From: Desulfobacteraceae bacterium
Lineage (GTDB): Bacteria > Desulfobacterota > DSM-4660 > Desulfatiglandales > Desulfatiglandaceae
Assembly (NCBI GenBank): GCA_020349865.1
Contig: CP070700.1
Location: forward strand, 1,407,438-1,413,155
Length of the DNA: 5,718 nt
Direction of reading: 5' to 3'
In this document: positions 1-5,303 of the stretch, piece by piece
How the letters are laid out: each line of letters opens with the position of its first letter
How positions within the stretch are numbered: the first letter of the stretch is position 1
The notes under the pieces: model-generated
Seen by the model: the letters and a program-made list of their open reading frames with translations, nothing else
Database searches by the model: none
What the model was told of the DNA's origin: nothing
Made by a program: the position numbers and the translations under genes

Positions 1-70
1 CTATCAAGAGTCCAATTCAGAAATGAGCAGTTTTTTACAAGATCAAGAAAATCAAAGGATTACGAGGAGA

Positions 71-84
71 CGTACTGTAGTACG
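71..84. repeat. Palindrome CGTACT-GT-AGTACG
   Basis: Six-base arms CGTACT and AGTACG flank a two-base centre, making a short perfect inverted repeat. It lies inside a GC-richer block (about 60-180) that resembles a dispersed intergenic repeat rather than an operator, since no gene starts nearby. Confidence 0.6.
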
Positions 85-256
85 ACGCACAAGGAATCCA
101 GCAGATTGACGCCGAGATTGTGAAACCGGGGACCCGCGCCGAAGGCCTAGGGAGTCCTCGCAAATCGTTCGGACAAAAAAGGCCATTTCTGGATGGACAC
201 TAAATAATGTTCAAAACCCATGCCAAGAAAAAAATTATATAGATTATCTGAAAAAG

Positions 257-371
257 AGCGTTTTATCCAACATCCCGCTTTCGGATGCCATAGTAAGTAG
301 CTGTTATCCCACTGGCTTGGGAATGGCGAAGGACCTATTAAATTTTTCGGCGGGACAAAGGATAAAACGCT
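257..371. repeat. Interrupted inverted repeat, 22-base arms
   Basis: The left arm at 257-278 begins AGCGTTTTATCC. The right arm at 350-371 ends GGATAAAACGCT, its exact reverse complement over 12 bases. After a four-base mismatch the arms match again over six bases (TCCCGC against GCGGGA), giving 18 of 22 paired positions. The arms enclose about 71 bases with no gene. This could be the ends of a tiny non-autonomous mobile element or a decayed remnant. No target-site duplication is obvious. Confidence 0.55.
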
Positions 372-557
372 ATTCGTTACAGATTTTGCACTGTTAGACA
401 CATTTTTTTCACACAAAATGGAACTGTTCCTTTTATAACAGGCCAATCCTCGCGTGTCAAAATGACATGCCATACGACACTCTGGCGTAATGCCGGCTTT
501 GTGTTGGAATATGTTCTTAAAATGAAAACAAAATTGTCTGTCTTTACGTGCTCAGGC

Positions 558-1133
558 CTATGCACTTTCCTCGTCGAAGAGCTTCATATTATTCTCAAGC
601 ATGTCACCCCTCATTAAGTCTTCCATCGCCTGGGTGTAGTGTTCTGTTCTTATTTCAGGGATAAGTCCGTGTTTATCAATATGGGCTAGCAGGACGATAT
701 TCTGCATGCGGGTGTCTTTCAGATCATCTTTAAATACTTTGATCTCTCTTATGCCCCGCTTCAGGCACTCCTGGCTGATAGTCTCCTCGCTGACCTCTTC
801 TGCCTCGTTCAGGCGGACTTCAAGTGGCTGCCACACTGCGTTATAGTATATAATAGTCCCACCGTCTTTGAGAAAACCATTCATTGCACGGAGCGCTTCA
901 TGCCGTTCAAGGGCAATGACTGTATCTGCTTGACCTTGCGGTATTAAAGGGGAATATACATTTTCCCCAAACCTCACCTGAGAAACGACAATACCGCCCC
1001 GCTGCGCGAGCCCATACGTATCAACCCCCTTTACTTTCAGGCCCGCATGGTCTGCTGCTCTCACAATGATTTCGGTGAGAAGCCCAATCCCCTGTCCTCC
1101 GACGCCTGCCAGATAAATATTGTTTCCTTTCAT
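558..1133 (-). CDS. iorB: Indolepyruvate:ferredoxin oxidoreductase, beta subunit
   Basis: This is the small subunit of the cytoplasmic enzyme that oxidatively decarboxylates indolepyruvate, phenylpyruvate and hydroxyphenylpyruvate with CoA, giving aryl-acetyl-CoA and reduced ferredoxin. The 191-residue protein is the gamma-type domain of the pyruvate:ferredoxin oxidoreductase superfamily and is near the usual IorB length. Visible signatures are the glycine-rich GVGGQG at residues 10-15, GLAQRGG at 41-47 followed by VSQVRFG, and SPLIPQGQAD at 61-70. The ATG is preceded by AGGAGG (1139-1144) at five bases' spacing, which supports this start. The gene ends in TAG and is complete. It lies downstream of iorA on the same strand. 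The 263-base gap between them is unusual for a pair often adjacent or overlapping, but co-transcription is still likely. Other 2-oxoacid oxidoreductase gamma subunits share the fold; the IorA-type partner favours this call. Confidence 0.92.
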   Translation of the reverse strand: MKGNNIYLAGVGGQGIGLLTEIIVRAADHAGLKVKGVDTYGLAQRGGIVVSQVRFGENVYSPLIPQGQADTVIALERHEALRAMNGFLKDGGTIIYYNAVWQPLEVRLNEAEEVSEETISQECLKRGIREIKVFKDDLKDTRMQNIVLLAHIDKHGLIPEIRTEHYTQAMEDLMRGDMLENNMKLFDEESA

Positions 1134-1282
1134 TTAAGCCTCCTACCCTGATCGAGCGAAAAAGTCCGTCGATTTTCGGCAAAGAACCTGCCAATTAATG
1201 CAGTCATAAGACCAAAAACACTTTTACAGGTCACTTATGAGAATTTATAAAATGGCCTTATCACTTCCCAGTGCTTGCAGAT

Positions 1283-1360
1283 AAAATCCCCCTCAATCCC
1301 CCTTTAGTAAAGGGGGAAGCGAAAGTCCTCCCCTTTAAAAGGGGAGACAGAGGGGATTTC
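1283..1360. repeat. Three-stem palindromic repeat between iorA and iorB
   Basis: Two hairpins are nested inside an outer stem. Hairpin one (1297-1317) pairs TCCCCCTTT with AAAGGGGGA around a three-base loop. Hairpin two (1328-1346) pairs CTCCCCTTT with AAAGGGGAG around a single central A, so in RNA the loop would open by a base pair or two. The outer stem pairs AAATCCCC (1284-1291) plus TC with GA plus GGGGATTT (1350-1359), leaving one bulged C. The whole would fold as a cloverleaf in either DNA strand or in the iorAB transcript. The sequence resembles C-rich/G-rich miniature repeats common in anaerobe genomes. It may modulate transcript stability or partly terminate between the two genes, but neither hairpin has a clear U tract directly after it. 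Confidence 0.75.
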
Positions 1361-1396
1361 ACAGAGCTTTTTTGACTCAATTGCGGTACTACTGTT

Positions 1397-3007
1397 TTAT
1401 CCCGCCCTTGGTAGTGCTATTGCCGTAGCCGGACATGTCTGCATACACGATCCATCTCCGATACAAAGGTCTTCGTTTACCTCAATACGGCCCTCCTCTT
1501 TTCTCTGAAAAGTCGGGCACGCGAATTCCTCGACACACTTGTGAAGCCGTTCGCATTTTTCCTGGTCGATCTCAACTCTTCTCCTTTTATACCCCGGTTT
1601 CCGACTCTGCTCCCTGATGAATTTCAACATGCACGGATGCTTGGCAATGATAACGCTGAATTCATTTTCATCTACGGCCTGTTTCACTAATTTGGTAAGT
1701 TCTGGCTGGTTATAGGTGTCTGTTTCATAAATATGTTTGACCCCCAATCCTTCCAGCACCTGCCTCACAGGGATTCTGTCGGTGAGCTCGTTAAAGTTTC
1801 TCCCCGATCCCGGGTTATCCTGATGGCCCGTCATTGCGGTGGTGCCATTCTCCATGAGTATCAGGGTTAAATTGTGCCGGTTGAAAATAGCGTTTATAAC
1901 ACCCGGGAGACCAGCATGGAAAAATGTTGAATCCCCCAGGAAAGCGACCACCTTTCGCGAGTCATTAAAAAGCGACAGGCCAGAACCCATGCCCGTTGAC
2001 GCGCCCATGCACATCAGCACTTCCCCCAACCTGTATGGAGGGAGAAAGCCAAGAGTATGGCACCCGATATCCGCTACTGTTATATCGGTTTCGCTGAGTG
2101 CCTTTTTTATGGCGTTAAAGGCGCTCCTGTGTCCGCACCCGGGGCACAACTGGGCCGGTCTTGCAGGGACAGAGGGGAAATCGTTTCTCCTTTCTTTTTT
2201 ATCAGGAAGCAGATCCGGCCACGTTTTCTTCATAATCTCGTAAACCTTGTCAGGAGTGTACTCGCCTATCCAGTCTTCCCTTTCCATCTTGCCAATAATC
2301 ATGGTCGAGATAGTGTGGTCATAGGCGAGTGACTTGATTTCTTTTTCCATTAGATCATCAAGCTCCTCCAGTATTTTAACTTCCTCATGCGTGGTAATAA
2401 AATCAGTGAGAACTTTTTTTGGAACAGGATAAACTATACCAAGTTTAAGAATATCGGGCTTCTCATGAGCATGTTCAAGCACATCCATTATGGAAAGGAA
2501 CGATAATCCCATGGTGATGATTCCGCGTCTTTTGTTGCCATTATCAATAATTTTGCTGATATGAGGGCTTTCCGCATAGGCTTCCACCTCCGCAAGCCTT
2601 CCGAGCGCTCTCCGCTTCATCGGATAAACTTCTGAAGTAAGTGGTATATAGGGACCGTTTTCAGTGTTGAACAAAGGCGTATTATCAAACTCCCGGGGCT
2701 TCCATTTACCGAATTTCACCTTTTCCTTTGCATGGCAAACATGAGTGGTAAGGCGAAGGATAATCGGCATCTTTTTCTCTTTGGAAAGCTTTGCTGCCTC
2801 CTTGTAATAGGTATACACTTCCGTGGGTGTGGCGGGTTCAAAAACAGGGGTGTAACTTAAATGTGCATAGTGAAGGTTATCCTGCTCGTTCTGTGAAGAA
2901 TTAGCACCAGGATCGTCTCCCAGCACTAAAACCATTCCTCCTATGATATTCATGTGGTTGAGCTGTACAAAGGTATCTGCGGCAACATTAAGGCCCACAC
3001 TCTTGAA
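1397..3007 (-). CDS. iorA: Indolepyruvate:ferredoxin oxidoreductase alpha subunit, 3' part after frameshift
   Basis: This holds most of the large catalytic subunit, in the -1 frame relative to its 5' part. A caller working without the upstream piece would start it at the GTG at 2998 (533 residues), but that codon is an internal Val and has no proper ribosome site. Joined to the 5' part, the protein is about 625 residues, a normal IorA length. In joined numbering, GDDPGANSSQNEQDN at about 119-133 continues the N-terminal pyrimidine-binding domain. LCPGCGH begins near 376, and IGCHTLG follows. The thiamine diphosphate/Mg motif is GDSTFF near 447, with the Asn of MENGTTAMTG near 476. A C-terminal ferredoxin domain spans about 570-615. 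In that domain each four-Cys motif has lost its second Cys: Cys574-Leu577-Cys580-Cys586 and Cys604-Asp607-Cys610-Cys614. The enzyme turns aryl-pyruvate plus CoA into aryl-acetyl-CoA, CO2 and reduced ferredoxin. The stop is TAA. Confidence 0.9.
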   Translation of the reverse strand, partial: FKSVGLNVAADTFVQLNHMNIIGGMVLVLGDDPGANSSQNEQDNLHYAHLSYTPVFEPATPTEVYTYYKEAAKLSKEKKMPIILRLTTHVCHAKEKVKFGKWKPREFDNTPLFNTENGPYIPLTSEVYPMKRRALGRLAEVEAYAESPHISKIIDNGNKRRGIITMGLSFLSIMDVLEHAHEKPDILKLGIVYPVPKKVLTDFITTHEEVKILEELDDLMEKEIKSLAYDHTISTMIIGKMEREDWIGEYTPDKVYEIMKKTWPDLLPDKKERRNDFPSVPARPAQLCPGCGHRSAFNAIKKALSETDITVADIGCHTLGFLPPYRLGEVLMCMGASTGMGSGLSLFNDSRKVVAFLGDSTFFHAGLPGVINAIFNRHNLTLILMENGTTAMTGHQDNPGSGRNFNELTDRIPVRQVLEGLGVKHIYETDTYNQPELTKLVKQAVDENEFSVIIAKHPCMLKFIREQSRKPGYKRRRVEIDQEKCERLHKCVEEFACPTFQRKEEGRIEVNEDLCIGDGSCMQTCPATAIALPRAG

Positions 3008-3273
3008 AAAACGGTTGAGAGATGACCATTGAGTGCTGCACCATACGCCACTTCAGTAGCAACCTTCTCATTTGTGGAAAATTCGAAATAAAAGGGCCTT
3101 TTTTCATGTGCTATGCTCTTAATGGCTTCTGCAATCTCGGGCGTTGGTGAGCCGGGATACGATGATACAACCCTTGTACCCGATTCGATCATTGCCCTGA
3201 CCAGGGCAGTATTGCCCATTACAATCTCCGAAATAGGCTCCTGTGACATCAATATATCTCCAAGTTTTTTCAT
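2950..3273 (-). CDS. iorA: Indolepyruvate:ferredoxin oxidoreductase alpha subunit, 5' part before frameshift
   Basis: Residues 1-89 of this 107-codon frame are the start of IorA. They include IVMGNTALVRAMIESG, YPGSPTPEI at 39-47 and NEKVATEVAYGAA at 68-80, the usual thiamine-site region of the first domain. From residue 90 (about position 3006) the frame leaves the family pattern and ends in unrelated residues, while the -1 frame continues with FKSVGLNVAAD, as expected for the family. One added base in the T run (minus strand) would restore a single gene of 1397-3273. Start choice: the ATG at 3273 has GGGAGG about ten bases upstream. A second ATG at 3249 has TTGGAG eight bases upstream and gives a protein eight residues shorter; both fit the family. 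The gene diverges from the ferritin-fold operon. Confidence 0.85.
   Translation of the reverse strand: MKKLGDILMSQEPISEIVMGNTALVRAMIESGTRVVSSYPGSPTPEIAEAIKSIAHEKRPFYFEFSTNEKVATEVAYGAALNGHLSTVFSRVWALMLPQIPLYSSTT
3006..3011 (-). other. iorA: Frameshift site in iorA (run of six A/T)
   Basis: On the coding strand the sequence is GTT TTT TCA AGA, whereas family continuity needs GTT TTT TTC AAG (Val-Phe-Phe-Lys). A single missing T in the homopolymer explains it. The alternatives are an assembly or sequencing indel, a true inactivating mutation, or recoding by slippage. The canonical paired-slip heptamer is not present, because the A-site TCA codon would not re-pair well, so efficient programmed -1 frameshifting is less likely than an indel. 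No in-frame stop or substitution decay is seen elsewhere in iorA, which argues for an error or a very recent mutation. Confidence 0.85.
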
Positions 3274-3346
3274 GGGATCGTTCCCTCCCTTTAGAAGTTC
3301 TGTATCTTATATAAGGTTATCATTTTATTTCATTTTTCAACTGTGT

Positions 3347-3370
3347 TTCCAGGATTCCAGGTTCCAGAAA
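3347..3370. repeat. Three tandem 8-base repeats (TTCCAG..)
   Basis: TTCCAGGA, TTCCAGGT and TTCCAGAA stand head to tail, ending ten bases before the predicted -35 box of the plus-strand operon. The position and near-helical spacing would suit an activator site, but this is inference. The repeat could also be simple-sequence drift. Confidence 0.5.
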
Positions 3371-3380
3371 AACAGTTTTT

Positions 3381-3409
3381 TTGACATAAAAACGATTTTC
3401 CGGTAATGT
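3381..3409 (+). promoter_or_regulatory. Putative sigma-70 promoter for the rubrerythrin operon
   Basis: A perfect -35 hexamer TTGACA (3381-3386) is followed after exactly 17 bases by TAATGT (3404-3409), a weaker -10 match (three of six to TATAAT). Transcription would begin near 3416, about 33 bases before the first ATG. The weak -10 suggests that an activator or alternative control may be involved. Confidence 0.5.
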
Positions 3410-3448
3410 GACCGCTAAAGTCAATTTGAAAAGAAGGAGGAGAACATC

Positions 3449-3910
3449 ATGAGCTTTGAATCTTTTGAAGAAATCATAAACTTCGCTATCGACAAAGAGA
3501 AGGAAGCAGTGGCCTTTTATGAGGATGTGAGCACTCAGGAACCTTATTCCGGGGGCAAAAAGATGTTTGAGGAATTTGCACAAGAGGAACGAAAACACCA
3601 GGCCTTGTTAGAGAATTTTCTTAAAGGGGAAACAAAATTGGCTGACTATAAATTTAAATGGATTCCTGATATGAAGCGGGGCGACTATTTAGTTGATTTG
3701 AATTACGAAAAAGGCATGCATTATACTGATATCTTAAGGCTTGCCATGAAACGTGAAGAAAAGGCCCTGCATTTATACAACCACTTAGCCACAAAGACAG
3801 ACAAAGATGAACTCATTAACATATTTAAGATGTTGTCCCAGGAAGAAGCCAAACACAAGCTTGCCCTTGAAACTTTGTATGATGACTATATGGCAGAAAT
3901 GGGAGATTAG
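3449..3910 (+). CDS. Ferritin-fold (rubrerythrin-like) diiron protein without rubredoxin domain
   Basis: This 153-residue, highly charged, all-helical protein belongs to the rubrerythrin/ferritin-like superfamily. The four-helix diiron pattern is visible: Glu19 in helix A (KEKEAVAFYE), Glu47-x-x-His50 in helix B (EERKH), Glu103/Glu104 in helix C (KREEKALHLY), and Glu133-x-x-His136 in helix D (EEAKH). No Cys residues and no rubredoxin domain are present, so electrons would have to come from a partner, perhaps the rubredoxin-bearing protein encoded next. There is no signal peptide, so it is cytoplasmic. The start is well supported: AAGGAGG (3434-3440) lies eight bases before the ATG. The likely role is peroxide reduction or iron/oxygen detoxification in an anaerobe. 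The exact substrate cannot be read from sequence. It is first in a probable two-gene operon. Confidence 0.85.
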   Translation: MSFESFEEIINFAIDKEKEAVAFYEDVSTQEPYSGGKKMFEEFAQEERKHQALLENFLKGETKLADYKFKWIPDMKRGDYLVDLNYEKGMHYTDILRLAMKREEKALHLYNHLATKTDKDELINIFKMLSQEEAKHKLALETLYDDYMAEMGD

Positions 3911-3955
3911 GTACTCACGATCGATTTTCAGGTGTTGCTTTACTAAAGTATGAAT

Positions 3956-3961
3956 AAGGAG
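3956..3961 (+). promoter_or_regulatory. Ribosome binding site deciding the rubrerythrin start
   Basis: AAGGAG sits nine bases before the ATG at 3971, an ideal spacing. The earlier in-frame ATG at 3950 would place this site inside the coding region and has no comparable site upstream, so 3971 is preferred. Confidence 0.7.
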
Positions 3962-3970
3962 TCCAAGGTT

Positions 3971-4471
3971 ATGCCCGAAAAGACAGAAAAAAATCTCGCC
4001 TATGCATTTGCTGCCGAATCTAAGGCTTCAGCCCGAAATATGACCTTTTCCAAGAAAGCCGAGTTAGATGGATATCCCCAGATTGCCCGCCTCTTCAAGG
4101 CCGTTTCAGAAGCCGAATCCGTTCATGCACGCCGATTTCTGCTGCTTATGCGGGGGAAGATTGGGACGACAGAAGAAAACCTTGAAACGGCTTTTCAGAA
4201 TGAGATCAATGCCAATGTGGAAGAATACCCCAAGCTGATCAAGGATGCCTCTGATGAAGGTAAAGAGAGCGTATTGAATGCCTTTTCCCAGTCCCGCGAC
4301 GTAGAAAACCGCCATGCCGAGCTTTACAAGAAGGCCATGAACGATATGCTCTCGGATCGTGAGACCGACTATTACGTATGCCAAGTTTGTGGTTATGTCA
4401 GCGAGGATGAGGCCCCGGAGAGATGTCCGATATGTGGGGCTGTACCGGGGAAGTTCCGCCTGGTAACTTAA
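3971..4471 (+). CDS. rbr: Rubrerythrin
   Basis: This is a cytoplasmic NAD(P)H-linked peroxidase (via rubredoxin-type electron donors) that protects anaerobes from hydrogen peroxide. With the start at 3971 it has 166 residues; starting at 3950 adds seven. The N-terminal ferritin-like domain (about 5-125) carries diiron ligands consistent with Glu16, Glu49-x-x-His52 (EAESVH), Glu78 and Glu112-x-x-His115 (DVENRH). The C-terminal rubredoxin domain has Cys137-x-x-Cys140-Gly-Tyr and Cys152-Pro-x-Cys155-Gly, the FeS4 site. The domain order is the classical one, and the length is slightly under that of Desulfovibrio rubrerythrin (about 190). It lies 60 bases after the diiron gene on the same strand with no terminator seen between them, so co-expression is likely. 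All expected metal ligands are intact. Confidence 0.93.
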   Translation: MPEKTEKNLAYAFAAESKASARNMTFSKKAELDGYPQIARLFKAVSEAESVHARRFLLLMRGKIGTTEENLETAFQNEINANVEEYPKLIKDASDEGKESVLNAFSQSRDVENRHAELYKKAMNDMLSDRETDYYVCQVCGYVSEDEAPERCPICGAVPGKFRLVT

Positions 4472-4510
4472 CCAGTAGAATGTTTCCTAAACATACTTGC
4501 TATAAATACA

Positions 4511-4625
4511 GTCATCGTGAGACTCCGGCCAATAGGGGCCTGCACCCCGGATTGCGAAGCGAAGCAATCTCTAATACCCTGTAATTTTATTAAGATTGCT
4601 TCGTCACTACGCTCCTCGCAATGAC
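4511..4625. repeat. GTCATTGCG-type palindromic repeat, copy A
   Basis: It begins GTCAT at 4511 and ends ATGAC at 4625. The inner left arm ATTGCGAAGCGAAGCAATCT (4551-4570) pairs with the right arm beginning AGATTGCTTCG (4593) and ending CTCGCAATGAC. The right arm matches the reverse complement of copy C's left arm at 30 of 33 positions. The outer left part (4516-4549) looks diverged or interrupted by unrelated GC-rich sequence. Confidence 0.75.
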
Positions 4626-4698
4626 TCGTGTTGCTTGAAATGTTTTTTTGGAATCACGCTCCCAGTGATCATCCACAAATGGCTATTTTGCTATAAAG

Positions 4699-4770
4699 GT
4701 CATTGCGAACGAATGTGAAGCAATCTCATTATCATAGACTGCTCCGTCACTTTGTTCCGGCTCGGCCGAG
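4699..4770. repeat. GTCATTGCG-type repeat, copy B (degenerate)
   Basis: The left arm at 4699-4727 starts GTCATTGCGAACG and ends GAAGCAATCTC, as in copy C. The right arm (about 4735-4764, AGACTGCTCCGTCAC...) follows the family only loosely and runs into CTCGGCCGAG, so the element appears to have decayed or recombined with a second repeat type. Confidence 0.65.
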
Positions 4771-4875
4771 CATTAAGGACTTGAGTCGTTCGACTGGTTC
4801 GACCTTGAGGCTCGTAACAGGCTCATTGTCGAAAGGCTCGTCGCGGGCTTCCAATGATATTATTGAAACTTGGTA

Positions 4876-5082
4876 TTAATCAGCCGCCGGATAATTGATC
4901 TCATTCAATGTGGATTTGAGCCTTTCAAGCGTTGCCGGTGCATCCCACTCAACAGTTATCTTTTTTGTATCAGCGTCTCCCTCTACCTTTGAGACCCCTT
5001 CAATCTCACTTAACTCTCTCTTGATACTCATCACACAATGTCCACAACTTATGTTTGGTATTGAAAATATCTTTGATTCCAT
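4876..5082 (-). CDS. Heavy-metal-associated (HMA) domain protein, CopZ-like metallochaperone
   Basis: This 68-residue protein consists of a single HMA domain with the expected beta-alpha-beta-beta-alpha-beta pattern. The metal-binding loop is Asn-Ile-Ser-Cys-Gly-His-Cys, with Cys13 and Cys16 in this numbering, followed by the helix VMSIKRELSEIEGV. ITVEWD forms a later strand, and NEINYPAAD ends the protein. The family binds soft metals, usually Cu(I), and passes them to P-type ATPases. The metal cannot be fixed from sequence, and the extra His in the loop is common in the family. The start at 5082 is chosen over an in-frame ATG at 5091 because AAGGAG (5092-5097) is nine bases from the former but abuts the latter. 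No ATPase, regulator or other metal gene is in the window. It converges with rbr across a repeat-filled gap. Confidence 0.88.
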   Translation of the reverse strand: MESKIFSIPNISCGHCVMSIKRELSEIEGVSKVEGDADTKKITVEWDAPATLERLKSTLNEINYPAAD

Positions 5083-5091
5083 ATTGATCAT

Positions 5092-5097
5092 CTCCTT
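5092..5097 (-). promoter_or_regulatory. Ribosome binding site deciding the HMA protein start
   Basis: AAGGAG on the minus strand is directly followed by one ATG (5091) and, nine bases on, by a second in-frame ATG (5082). Only the second has workable spacing, so the protein should begin MESKIFSIPN. Confidence 0.75.
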
Positions 5098-5130
5098 TCA
5101 AAAAGATTTGGCATTTACGGTACATCAATG

Positions 5131-5153
5131 ACCCCGACGCAAGCAGTCGGGGT
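5131..5153. repeat. Hairpin ACCCCGAC-loop-GTCGGGGT
   Basis: A perfect eight-base-pair stem surrounds the seven-base loop GCAAGCA. It lies about 34 bases upstream of the HMA ribosome site and resembles the hairpin at 5224-5246, so it is more likely a member of a dispersed repeat than a gene-specific attenuator. Confidence 0.75.
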
Positions 5154-5177
5154 ATGCAGAGGCATAATATTACTTTT

Positions 5178-5221
5178 ACCCCCTCACCCTACCCCTCTCC
5201 CCAGGAAGAGGGAACCAGGGG
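5178..5221. repeat. C-rich intergenic repeat with nested stems
   Basis: The segment runs CCCTCACCCTACCCCTCTCC and is followed by GAAGAGGG. CCCTCT (5193-5198) pairs with AGAGGG (5207-5212), and CCCCT (5180-5184) pairs with AGGGG (5217-5221). It resembles the CCCTCACCC...CTCTCCC miniature repeat seen in many bacterial genomes. It lies between two related hairpins. Confidence 0.65.
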
Positions 5222-5223
5222 AA

Positions 5224-5246
5224 ACCCCGCCACAAGCGGACGGGGT
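5224..5246. repeat. Hairpin ACCCCGCC-loop-GGaCGGGGT
   Basis: ACCCCGCC pairs with GGCGGGGT-like GGACGGGGT with one extra base, around loop ACAAGC. The stem and the CAAGC loop match the hairpin at 5131-5153, making these two copies of one small repeat. Confidence 0.7.
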
Positions 5247-5286
5247 ATTGAAAACATAATCAACAACCTTCTGCTACTCTACCTAA

Positions 5287-5301
5287 GGCACATATTGTGC
5301 C
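5287..5301. promoter_or_regulatory. Perfect palindrome GGCACA-TAT-TGTGCC
   Basis: Six-base arms flank a three-base centre, a size and symmetry that suit a dimeric regulator site. It ends two bases before the ATG at 5304 of a doubtful reading frame. No regulator gene is in view, and chance or repeat origin is possible. Confidence 0.4.
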
Positions 5302-5303
5302 AG

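Larger units (their letters stand above)
1..557. other. Gene-poor region with inverted repeats
   Basis: I see no supportable gene in this stretch, which lies downstream of iorB. Frames of about 60 and 108 codons are open on the minus strand, but they lack a ribosome site, have erratic composition (many Cys, Trp, Phe and Ser) and show no recognisable motif. The stretch contains a near-perfect palindrome at 71-84 and a longer interrupted inverted repeat at 257-371, listed separately. The segment from about 10 to 180 has the look of a dispersed intergenic repeat, an impression that a genome self-comparison would test. No clear intrinsic terminator for iorB was found just past its stop. Confidence 0.6.
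4472..4875. other. Intergenic repeat cluster, no gene
   Basis: No open frame here looks coding. The stretch lies between the convergent rbr and HMA genes and is mostly palindromic repeats: two members of a GTCATTGCG-type family, a perfect palindrome CTCGGCCGAG (4761-4770), and a short array of GGCTCGT/GGCTCAT words at 4809, 4820 and 4835. The hairpins could act as transcription end points for both converging genes, but no classical U-tract terminator is evident. Confidence 0.7.

Noticed and set aside
147..473. Open frame of 108 codons on the minus strand
   Set aside because: No ribosome site, odd composition, overlaps the 257-371 inverted repeat, and no recognisable domain.
377..565. Open frame of 62 codons on the minus strand running into the iorB stop
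   Set aside because: Overlaps the end of iorB, has no ribosome site and no motif.
1283..1360. Intrinsic terminator between iorA and iorB
   Set aside because: The stems are strong, but no U tract follows either hairpin in the iorA transcript direction, and iorB has no obvious promoter of its own in the gap.
1839..2332. Plus-strand open frames of 134 and 91 codons
   Set aside because: Antisense shadows of the well-supported iorA thiamine-binding region.
2996..2998. GTG as an independent start for a 533-residue IorA-like protein
   Set aside because: It falls mid-domain, no proper ribosome site precedes it, and the missing first 92 residues are encoded directly upstream in another frame.
5154..5303. 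5' extension of the doubtful frame at 5304-5522
   Set aside because: It translates intergenic repeats (the TPSPYPSPQEEG-like peptide is a typical translation of the C-rich repeat), so it is not coding.
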